64,000 bases of DNA. Source: Aurelia coerulea. Lineage: Eukaryota > Cnidaria > Scyphozoa > Semaeostomeae > Ulmaridae. The position numbers and the translations under genes were made by a program. Each line of letters opens with the position of its first letter. The first letter of the stretch is position 1. Location of the stretch: assembly GCA_039566865.1 (NCBI GenBank), contig CM076959.1, positions 5,935,501 to 5,999,500 on the forward strand. The letters are read 5' to 3'. Positions 55,078 to 64,000 of this stretch are shown here, piece after piece. The notes under the pieces were generated by a model. The model was not told where the DNA came from and made no database searches. It saw only the letters and a list, made by a program, of their open reading frames with translations.

Positions 55078-55218
55078 AAATAAAACCATCAAATCACAGC
55101 GCACCCCAACAGGTGAGTCAGAGATATATTTCTTTGACGCACCTGGAACACCTTAATTTTTGTAACGTTGTTTTATTTGTTAGACTAGATACTGTCGTAG
55201 TATTGAACTGTTGTAAGT

Positions 55219-55271
55219 GTCGTTCGTAGTGAGAACTCGATGACTTTGTGTCCTTTCTCGCTACGAACGAC
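55219..55271 (+). other. 3' UTR stem-loop of the retrotransposon
   Basis: GTCGTTCGTAGTGAGAA (55219-55235) pairs with TTCTCGCTACGAACGAC (55255-55271). That is 17 pairs including one G-U in RNA, with a 19-base loop. It lies about 100 bases before the poly(A). 3' hairpins in LINEs can be recognised by the reverse transcriptase. Confidence 0.65.
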
Positions 55272-55373
55272 ATAATTTTTTTTTCTTTTCTCAATTCTAG
55301 TTTAACTGTTGTCGTTGCTTTGTATATTTTAATATTTTATGATGATATATAAAAAAAAAAAAAAAAAAAAAAA

Positions 55374-56098
55374 TTTAAACTGAAATATTTACCGAACCAC
55401 CCCCTCCCCCCCCCCAAGTCAATGTTGTTTGGATTCACTCCGGACACTTGCTGCTTGATATTTTCCAAATTAGAGAAATCAGCAACATTGACTAGGGGGT
55501 ATACAACGAGTGGGTTTTTAGTTGATTTGGTTTCGTATAAGGATTTACCTCCACAGAAATAAACCCGACCCATATTTGTAGCAAGTTTTTGCAAAACTTA
55601 TACAGCTTTTAAGTACCCCTTCCCTGGGTTCAACTTTGAATCATGATGAATGACAATGGCCGAATCAAAGCAGAAATTACAATTTTTAGTATTATTTGTA
55701 ATACACTGTATGTGTGAATACAATTCATATCTCATAGCTTACACATATTTTCTTATAACTTAGAAACTTGCCCTCCTGAACAAGGTTTTTTGAAGCCTTT
55801 CCGGGCCTTTTCCAATGTTTAGACATTATTCAAGATTCCTGAGTACTATTATGATGCAGGACAGGAAACAGGTGAGAATAAACAAAAACATGCTACAGTT
55901 TCTTATTTTTTGCGATCTGAGAGTCTTAAGTTTCATATAAGCAGTTTATTAGAAACAAATATTACGTGTATAACAGGAGAAGAGTGAAAGTGAAGAGCGG
56001 CAACTAATCTCAACAGATATGTATGATTAGGATCAGCAGAATCTACTTGGAAAGACTGTTTCTGTCGCATTATGTGATTCTGGGGCAATTTTCTTATG
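55374..56098. other. Intergenic, no gene
   Basis: There is a C-tract near 55405-55420; otherwise AT-rich sequence. The minus-strand frame 55337-55594 includes the poly(A) tract and is not a gene. Confidence 0.4.
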
Positions 56099-56252
56099 CA
56101 AATGAGTTGGTCGATCTTACGCATCATCTAACGCACGATCTTACGCAAATTTAAATCTTACGCACAATCTTACGCATTATCTTAGGCATACTTAAATCTT
56201 ACGCATCATCTTACGCGTACCTTACGCATGCTTACGCAAATTACAATAAGCC
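56099..56252. repeat. TTACGCA-rich minisatellite, second locus
   Basis: Repeated atcttacgca words end in cttacgcaaattacaataagcc, almost the same ending as at 35817. About ten copies at irregular 10-14-bp steps. Confidence 0.72.
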
Positions 56253-56754
56253 ATCACTTTCAGCGGGGTGTATTGCGCATGCCTAGATCAAAAGTTATTT
56301 TTAGATAGGTCAAATTAGCCTTGCACAAACCCTCTGAGTGCAATTTTTTTTTATAAAAGATAATAAAAATTTAAGATAGCTTGGTATAGGTTGGCTAATA
56401 GGTTGGGTAAAAATTTTCTGAGGAATGTCAAATCCTCCATTTTAGCACTGGCAAGCATGTTATCATCGGGAGATTCATTCTAAGCCAAAGTAAATAATCT
56501 TTCTTGACAAATTTTCCTTGTGCTCTGATTCATAGGATAACTGTCAGAAAACTTTCAAAGTTTTCTTGTCACTAATGGCAAGCATGATATTGGGAGATGC
56601 ATTCTAAGCCAAAGTAAAGGGCGCGGCCCCGGAACTTTTCCTTGGGGCTTTGCTCCCAGACCCCTTCATTTCAATGACTCCCCCACTTAATTTACCCTGG
56701 CCACACCGCTGCCCGGATCCCATTTTTAGGCCATTCCATGGTCCATGGCGAGAG

Positions 56755-56853
56755 CTTTTAGTGTACAGCGATGAAAAGTTCTCTTACGACCTCAATAGAA
56801 CTATTCTCAACTTGACTATACAGTTCATCCGTGAAACTGGACGGTTTGAGTAA
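56755..56853 (+). pseudogene. C-terminal tip of a CR1/L2-like ORF2
   Basis: The last 32 codons read LLVYSDEKFSYDLNRTILN and TIQFIRETGRFE before the stop. They line up with the end of the intact ORF (LLFGSPNVNVIVNRIILEAT...FIKSTQRLG). Everything upstream is missing: an extreme 5' truncation. A T-rich run follows at about 56970. Confidence 0.6.
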
Positions 56854-56859
56854 GGTCGC

Positions 56860-57950
56860 TTCTAACGAAAGATGTACACCACGTAACCACTAAATCCCTG
56901 TCTGTTTCTTTTTTGTCTCTTTAAGTTTGTAAGTCTGTTGCGTGTTGGACGGCAGGTGCATGGTGGTTTTTTTTTTTTTCATGCTTAAAGAAACTTCAAG
57001 ATAATGTTCTTGAAGATTAAGTAGTTTTTCTTTCTCTTATCTATGTTAATTCCCTTGGGGTAGACACAGCCTTTTGCTCCCCGGGGGTATTTGTCCCAGT
57101 AGTATTATAAAGTAATTCTTCAAATGTGTCACGGTTTAGGACATTCCAATTTTTGTTAGGAGCGTGTTAGGCTCTAACATCCTAACAGTTGCAACAACAA
57201 CCACAATTTTTCTTGCACATGGGCGGGCGCCGCCATGCCACGTCTTTCGTGATCAGCAGTTTACTAGGCGAGAAGGACCTCAGTTTATCGCCGTTCTACA
57301 CATTGTTGGCAATCAACAGTACTTCGGCGAGAAGAATTACAATATTCCTATCACTCATACGGAATCACAATTTACCTGACGGAGAGGAATGAACATGAAT
57401 GATGGATATGTATGGGCACTCTGTACTTCATACTTAGCCTTAGGCCCGATCAATCGTTAACAGATTGAAAAGAAATAACATCAAGAGAACAACAGTACTT
57501 GCACATTTCTTCATAACAATGAACATTTATACATTTTCAGGTATTTCTCATCAGAAATTAATTTCAACCTTTGCTTCATCATATTCATACTGCTAAAGCA
57601 GGCTCATCGGTACGTCCTTGCTTCATTGATTGTAATGAGTTGTAATGGGTGGTTATGGAAAATATCCGGACCCCCCCCCCCCATGGAAGACTGCTCACCA
57701 AATTGGAAAGATCCGGATTTTGCCTCTAAAAGTACAGGAATGTCCGGAGTTTTTGATTTTACAGACAATTTACCCCCTATGTAGACTTGCCCCAAGTCTA
57801 TTTCGTCAAAAAAAAATTTCGTCAAAAAAATTGAAGGGAAAAGTGAAAAGCGAAATAGACTTGTATATCTCCGGCCCTCATGAATAATTAATGAGATAGC
57901 TAATCTCTTTGTGGTCAACTGAAAAAACAGGGGGGTTGCGTTCAAAAACG
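56860..57950. other. Intergenic, with C-tract
   Basis: It holds a C-run near 57670-57682 and inverted atccgga/tccgga-type words around 57667-57747, perhaps an old MITE. No supported gene: overlapping frames at 57604-57984 (-) and 57645-57887 (+) cover the same inverted repeats. Confidence 0.35.
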
Positions 57951-57961
57951 GAAGCTGGCCA

Positions 57962-57972
57962 AAGATGGCGGC
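57962..57972 (+). promoter_or_regulatory. YY1-type motif AAGATGGCGGC
   Basis: AAGATGGCGGC matches the known YY1 binding consensus that often lies just downstream of transcription starts. A second ccaaagATGGC follows 90 bp later at the candidate exon 58061. This suggests a + strand promoter here. Confidence 0.4.
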
Positions 57973-58060
57973 GCGCAGCGACATGTTGTGAAGATCAAAT
58001 AACAGAGTATTTTGGATTATGTGTCTATGTCTGAATTGTCAAACGAGGCATTGGCCAAAG

Positions 58061-58115
58061 ATGGCTAGCAATGGTGGAGCAGGACAAAGAATATTTGCCT
58101 GGAAAAGTGCGAAAG
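58061..58115 (+). CDS. Candidate first exon of a host gene
   Basis: An ATG in good context (aagATGGCT) encodes MASNGGAGQRIFAWKSAK and meets a GTATAA donor in phase 1 after 55 nt, just downstream of a YY1-like motif. The protein is not recognised and no second exon was found to 64000, so the intron would be long. Tentative. Confidence 0.35.
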
Positions 58116-60930
58116 GTATAATTTAGCTTGCCTTGAGTCGAGTATATGATAAAAATAGCAGTTTGTTCTTCCAGCTTAGTTAGGCCCAGGGTCTGACCTG
58201 GGTCGAGCGCCTTCTGCCCTAACTAATGTTGGAACAGAAATATCAGTTCACAATGCAATGCACCCATTTTTTATAAAAAAGCTTATAAGAAACGGCAGGC
58301 TCAATTTTTGAGACTTTAGAAGCTGCCTAGCTCGGTCTGTGACGCAGGCTAGAAGCTACCCTACGTGATTAAAAAAATCAAAGCAACTCGATAGTGTTAT
58401 GACTCTGGACAATATTAGCAACTGTTTTGACATTGTTTTGAAGTGTGAACTATGATTACTCGTTTCGTTTTTAAATCTTACCAAGTAATTTCGGAGCCCT
58501 TCTATAAGTATATGATTCTGTTCTCGGCATTGAAAATATAAGAAACACCAGAAAGAGTGACACTGTAATGTACATATATTACTTACAGAACTCAATTTAT
58601 CTCAACTTCAGTCAGAGTGCAAAGCTTTTGTGATTGATTTTGATCAAACAAAAACTAGCTACCTTGATTTACCATGTTCTCATGTGATATACAGTACATA
58701 TACTGTATTTTTTCTAAGAAACTCAGACTCTCAAATCGCCAAAAAATTAAGAAACTCAAAAATGTTTGTCTTTATTCTCACTTGTTTCCTGTATCATATT
58801 ATTTGGAAAGTACTTTAGTAATGTCTAAACATTGGAAAGGCTAAAAACATCTTGTTTTGAAGTGTTCAGGGGTCACAGATCAGATAATTTCTAGATACTA
58901 TACTTTTAGTACTGGCCCAAATTCTTAGTTTCTTATGAAAAAAATATGTGTATACAATGCATGTTTATCTTTTGTCTTTTGATATGTACCATTTTGTTAA
59001 TTCATTTTGATTATTCTGTTATTCTTTCAGTATATGCATCCTAATTGGGAAGGAATTTTGTGAAGTATCATACTAATTCCATCTTAAGTAAACACAGTTA
59101 TTCTGCAGACATCATGGCAAGATCCACTTCACATTACTGAACACAGGCTTTTTGATGAAATTTGATCCACATTCAACACTGGCAAACTCTGCAAAAGATG
59201 ATACATCAGAAGGATGCAGCAGGGCACAATATGACTCGCTTGACAATTTGAATACTCTGGAAATGGTTTTGGCAAATCATTATCTACATGTACACATATT
59301 TTTTCACAAGAAACTGCTTATGAGAAACTCAACTCTCAGATCGCCAAAACATTAAGAAACTCCAGTGCTGGGAAAATATAGCCTGCGTGCAGACTCCCTT
59401 GACTGGCTTACAGAAATTGAATTGAGTAATTTTCTTTTGACAATGAAAACTCTGAGTATATTTTAGTTATATTCATTTGTTTCCTGTTAAAGTCATGTCT
59501 AAACATTGAAACGGCTTCAAAAGCCTTGTGTTGAATAGTTCATGTGGGCATACAGGTAGTGAACATGAAGATGGTTAGAGAAGCTTTCAGTACTGGGCCA
59601 TAATCTTTGTCTCTTATAAAAAATGTCTGTGAGAAACTAAAAATTGTGCCAGTACTTTTGGACAGCCCCATCCTTTTTGGAAGGGATTTCATTGATCCAT
59701 TTTCTGGATTTCTTCCGATCACTGGCTTCAGTCTAGCATCAACAAAATTTAAGTTGATAGAAAATATGCTTCCAATAGACAGATGTAACATATTTTCTAT
59801 AATAAACTGGTTCATAAGAAACTAGTAAATAAGATGGCCAAAAACTTTTAGAAACTCTTGCACTCTGTCTGAGAAATATATAATAAACACATACAAATAA
59901 GTTAGATAGTTATATGGCAAATGTCATTGAACCTTTTATTCTTGAGTAATGTAATGTTAACTATTTGTTTATGCTTTGAGCATAATAGAATACTGTTTAT
60001 TATTCCTATATTATGCTTAATGTCAAGAAACACTATCTGCAGCAGTGTTACAGACCACACTGATAATTCATGCATTTAAAAACTAAGAAAAAATTAAGAA
60101 ACTTTCAGCATTAAAATGTGATTATTTTCATGATGAATTAAGACACTTTTACCTTGTGCTGCTTTGGCAATCAGAACAATCATGATTGTTTTGTTTAAGA
60201 TTTTAGCATTGCTTCATTTGAAAGCATTTAGATCCAGCTGGCTGATTTTGAATGAAATCATGATTATTTTTATTGCCAAAGGAACGCAAGGTTAGTACAA
60301 GCCTGATCCAAGTTTCTTATAAAAGATGTGTCTGGCTGCTGTGAATTATTAAAAGCTCAAAATGTTTGTTCAGAGGTTGTTTGAATGTTCAATTTGGTAG
60401 CATGGAATAATGAAAACACACAAAGTTAGTAATTAAACAACAATTGGAAATTGCATGTCAATTTGCAAAATAAAACTCTGAAACAATAAAGGAATATGTT
60501 TTCAACTGGTTATTCTTTTGAAAATGGTATCACTGCAGCTAGCCTTTGAATTCATGGATGGAATTCCAAAAAAATGAAGTGTCTTTCTCTTTGATTATCC
60601 TGCAGGGTGTGTGAAAGATGACTGATTTGAGAGGCCCCAAAAAGATCACATAGTCAATCTTATCATATTTAATAGTCAACTTTCCTCTCGGAGACATCTT
60701 AAGATCAGAGAAATCAGAGAGATCTCAGAAAGCAGGAGATCTTCAAATGGCTCTGTGCATTGCACTACTTCTAGTGAGCAATAGCAGCACCATGGGGGTG
60801 GACTGGGGGGCTTATCCCCTGCTATTCTTCCCAGGATCAATTTGTAATTCATCTAAATCCAAGGAGAAAATGTTGAGGGAGCGGTGAGATTTTACTGAAG
60901 TACTTTTGGTACTTTTATCTCTTGTTTCTT
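58116..60930. other. Long non-coding stretch with scattered aagaaac words
   Basis: No open frame here has family features. The words ataagaaac, ttaagaaactc and their complements recur more than ten times (58290, 58716, 58750, 59309, 59350, 59816, 60095, 60310 and others). This suggests remains of the MITE family seen at 29341-29772 or a diverged repeat. It may be an intron of the candidate gene starting at 58061. Confidence 0.4.
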
Positions 60931-60934
60931 ATGG

Positions 60935-61770
60935 TAGTCCGGTCTGTTAGCACAATAATCGTGCAAAATATGATACCAGCATGAAACTTGGTAGACTTAT
61001 GTAGTTTGACATGCTGAAAACGAAGAGAAACAGACACAAGCTGAAAAATGCCCCCAAATGCTATTTTTAGACGGGGGTACTTGGTCCCAGTCCTCCAAAG
61101 GGGTGTCCCCTCGTAAAACGGAAACCGTGAGTGATAAAGAAATACAAAGTTTTGGTTTCTACACATTTTGATATTCTGAGAACGATAAAGAAAAGACCCA
61201 ATCAAAAAATTACCCCCAAATGCTTTTTTAGACGGGGGTACTTGGTCCCAGTCCTCCATAGGGGCGTCCCTTCGTAAAACGGAAACTGTGAGTGATAAAG
61301 AAATGAAACGTTTTGGTTTCTACACATCTTGATATGCTGAGAACGATAAAGAAAAGACCCAATCAAAAAACTACCCCTAAATGCTATTCTAAGACGGGGG
61401 TACTTGGTCCCAGTTCTCCATAGGGGCCTCCTTCGTAAAACAGAAGACTTATATTATAAAGAAATGAAACGTTTTGCTTTCTAAACATTCTGATATGCTT
61501 AGAACGATAACGAAAAGACCCAATCACAAAATTACCCCTAAATACTAATTTTAGATGTGGGTACTTGGTTCCAGTCCTCTAGGGGCCTCTTCATATAGCG
61601 GAAACCGTTAGTGATCAAGAAATGAAACGCTTTGGTTTCTACACATTTTGATATGCTGAGAAGGATAACGAACAGACCCAATCAAAAATCACCCCTAAAT
61701 GCTAGTTTTAGACGGGGGTACTTGGTCCTAGTCTTCCATTGGGGGCCTCTCTATATAATACCGGAGTTCG
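60935..61770. repeat. 161-bp tandem repeat, about 5 units
   Basis: gacgggggtacttggtccca or variants recur at 61070, 61231, 61393, 61554 and 61711 (steps 161, 162, 161, 157). Each unit also carries gaaatgaaacgttttggttt and a gataaagaaaagacccaatc block. Units are about 85% alike. It is non-coding. Confidence 0.88.
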
Positions 61771-63180
61771 CATTTGTCTCGTAACTATCAACAGAACTTC
61801 TTTCGTCAATCAAGACTCTTGTGAGCTTTTCTGTTTTCAAGGCAGTGTCCAATGCTCAGATTTCGCTCTCGATGAGCAAGACAGTCCTTATTGATCATGA
61901 ATTTTTGGACAATTTTGCGTTTTTCAGTCACAAATTTGACAAGAAACTGTTCCATTGCAAGCACAGCAATAGCATCATTCACGGTGGGAATGCTTTATCT
62001 ATTCTTTCAGTTGTAGATATTTTAATAATCAATACAAAAACACAAGTTCCTCACTTGTCCGTAAAAGAAGAAATGGAACTCTTTTTATATTGAAGCGGTA
62101 TATCAAAACACTGTTTCAGAATGGCTAATGCTTTGCTATCAACTCATTCAGTGCCATGGCTGAAATGCTGTTCCAATCTGGTCCATGAAAACGCCACACC
62201 AGCATTGCAAATGAATTGCTAATACCTCAGTTCCATGCAAACAACATTTTACAAGAGCGACATCGTTTGCAGTGGGGAAACCTGACATTGCAAAAACTTT
62301 TTCGAAGAAATGGCTTTTTAACTTTTATGTGAGAAGTCTCTTGCCATTTTGGATGGTTGTGTTTTGTGACAATCTCCTTGTTGGAATGGCATGTGCGCAA
62401 GAGTTATAGCTTATTTTCTTGTTGCTCTAGATCAATTTATTTTAGAATCGATTTTATGATATTCTTCAATAGCTACAAGTTCTTGTACGTAATGAGCAGT
62501 TGATCAATTGCACATTTGATTAAAGATCATTGAAATCAAGACGTCAGAACCAATTTGCTATACTGTTTAAATTTTCATTCACATTTCATATAGATAGTTA
62601 AGAAAGCCTATGTCTACCCAATATATTCCAAATATAGACACTGGAAGGCAATCTAATTTTTATGTGATTTACATAGTCTGTAGTACCGAGCTTACGTACC
62701 TGAAAATCAATTGAATACAGTCTAAGTATCCTAATAAACGCAACTGGACTGGAAATACTTTTTTGGAGCTCCCTAAAACCTCATTTCCATTTAGTTGTCG
62801 ACAATCTTTAAAGGTCTTTGGAAATCTTTGATGGTCAATGTAGTTTTGTAACGATCGCGAGAGACTGAATGGAAACCAAATGTCAAATTGACAAATACTG
62901 CACACGACCCACAAAATTATGAAAGATTGAATCGTTGATGATGGCTGGGGGGGGGGGGGAATTCGATGTCATTCCAACGATCATAAACAACCCATAATGA
63001 TCACCAAACATCGTCAATGACTAAGAAACTCGAATGGAAACATAACAGGGATGGGATCACAAAATACCGCGAACGACCCATTTTTAGGATCAATCGGGTT
63101 GTCAAATTTTTACATAGTGATCGCAAAGATTGTCAACAGCCCCCTTCAAAGATCTGAAGGCCTTCAAAGATTGCCAATGC
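61771..63180. other. Intergenic, no gene recognised
   Basis: A 90-codon frame at 61821-62093 (+) has no family resemblance. A G-tract lies near 62945-62958, and attgtcaa/gatcg words recur at 62930-63190. Confidence 0.35.
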
Positions 63181-63193
63181 TCCTGAAAGATTG

Positions 63194-63949
63194 TCAAGGA
63201 CTAGCTTTTTCATTAAGTTTATGCAAGGACATCCCAGTTAATTCTTTCAACACATCCAGCCATCTTGTTCTTTGTCTGCCTCGTCTTCTTGTCCCCTCTA
63301 CCCTCCCTAACATAATATCTTTCTCCATCCCATTAGCTCGTATTGTATGTCCGAAGAAGGTCAGTGCTTGTTTTATAATCATGCCTTCTAATGAAATTTC
63401 TGGCTTTATTTCTTCTAACACAGACTTATTTGTTCTTCTTGCCGTCCATGGTATTCTCAGTATTCTACGCCAACACCATAGCTCAAACGCATCAATCTTC
63501 CTTCTTTCACTTTTCCTGATTGTCCAGCTCTCACAATCATACATCATTACAGGGAAAACTAATGCTTTAACTAGGCGCACTTTCGTATGCATTGATATTT
63601 CTTTGTCTGTCATGACTCTATGAAGACCTGTCATCGCCGCCTTGCCCATGGCAATTCTTCTGATAATTTCTGATGTGCAACCTCCATCTCTTTCGATTTT
63701 AGCACCGAGGAATATGAAGCTATCTACGACTTCAACTGTTTCGTCTTCGTCCCCAATTATAAAGTCTTCCAGCTCACTAGATGTAACCATTTCTTTCGTT
63801 TTCTTGATGTTGAGCCGAAGCCCAGCTTTCTCACTTTCTTGTTTTACCCTATTTAGCAGCATTTTGAGACCTTCTTTTGTTTCTGCTAGTAGCATGGTGT
63901 CATCTGCATATCGAAGGTTGTTGATATTTCGATATTGATATTGGGTCAA
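63194..63949 (-). pseudogene. RTE-type reverse transcriptase, C-terminal part
   Basis: The minus-strand frame opens near the right edge with LRYADDTMLLAET (catalytic YADD). It continues with LRLNIKKTKEM, FIFLGAKIERDGG, VFPVMMYDCESWTI and the hallmark ELWCWRRILRIPWTARRTN, then FFGHTIRA and RRGRQRTRWLD. This is the C-terminal half of RTE/BovB-group retrotransposon proteins. Endonuclease and early reverse-transcriptase motifs are absent, and sequence beyond 63950 (taccctagcctaaaa) does not continue the frame. It is probably truncated rather than cut by the window edge. No stops interrupt the 251 codons. Confidence 0.82.
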
Positions 63950-64000
63950 GTACCCTAGCCTAAAAATAATATCTGAGTAAATTTTTGATTAAATTGGCTA

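Larger units (their letters stand above)
50500..55373 (+). mobile_element. Full-length-looking CR1/L2-like non-LTR retrotransposon
   Basis: It comprises a GC-rich leader, a 1,255-codon intact polyprotein frame (51310-55077), a 3' UTR with a stable stem-loop (55219-55271), and a run of about 23 A ending at 55373. It is the most complete element in the window and may be active. The left boundary is approximate. Confidence 0.65.

Noticed and set aside
57604..57984. Overlapping frames on both strands
   Set aside because: They overlap one another over C-tracts and inverted words; no family resemblance.

Overview
The window reads as nuclear DNA of an invertebrate animal. It is AT-rich, has small coding exons with GT-AG introns, and is crowded with animal-type transposable elements (KDZ/Zisupton, Merlin, Kolobok, hAT and TA-target MITEs, CR1/L2-like and RTE-like retrotransposons, a tRNA-derived SINE). 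There are no bacterial-type operons, and no tRNA or rRNA genes. A marine invertebrate such as a cnidarian fits this element mix, but the sequence alone does not fix the species.

Layout. (1) 2287-18018, + strand: a gene of at least 14 exons for a KDZ/Zisupton-type transposase. All exons join in phase to give about 1,177 codons and end in a cysteine-protease-like domain. Its introns hold several MITEs and an old SINE. (2) 20176-22988, - strand (perhaps to 24075): an unrecognised gene. Its middle consists of 142-bp tandem units, each carrying a 30-nt phase-1 microexon with its own splice sites. (3) 26404-35505: a 9.1-kb Merlin DNA transposon with an 8-bp target duplication, an intact-looking DDE transposase and inverted-repeat arms of about 1.7 kb built from about 77-bp tandem repeats. 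Three younger MITEs sit inside it. (4) 36089-41617: a 5'-truncated CR1/L2-like retrotransposon (- strand), a TTAA-flanked Kolobok-like element with THAP-like coding, and a retrotransposon scrap. (5) 41634-48496: a fold-back element whose interior is two satellite arrays facing each other (122-bp units, then 141-bp units), with 21-bp terminal inverted repeats and a 16-bp flanking direct repeat. (6) 48513-56853: a host-exon candidate, a tRNA-SINE, an orphan ORF1 domain, and a full-length-looking CR1/L2-like element whose 1,255-aa ORF carries a 2A-type recoding peptide (NPGP). (7) 56854-64000: mostly non-coding, with a 161-bp tandem array and an RTE-type reverse-transcriptase fragment at the right edge.

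No pathway links these genes. The common thread is mobile-element biology. Two unrelated elements have independently taken on a fold-back architecture made of tandem arrays, and one gene appears to have been lengthened by tandem duplication of a microexon. The long open frames across 46226-48425 come from a repeat unit whose length divides by three and are not genes.
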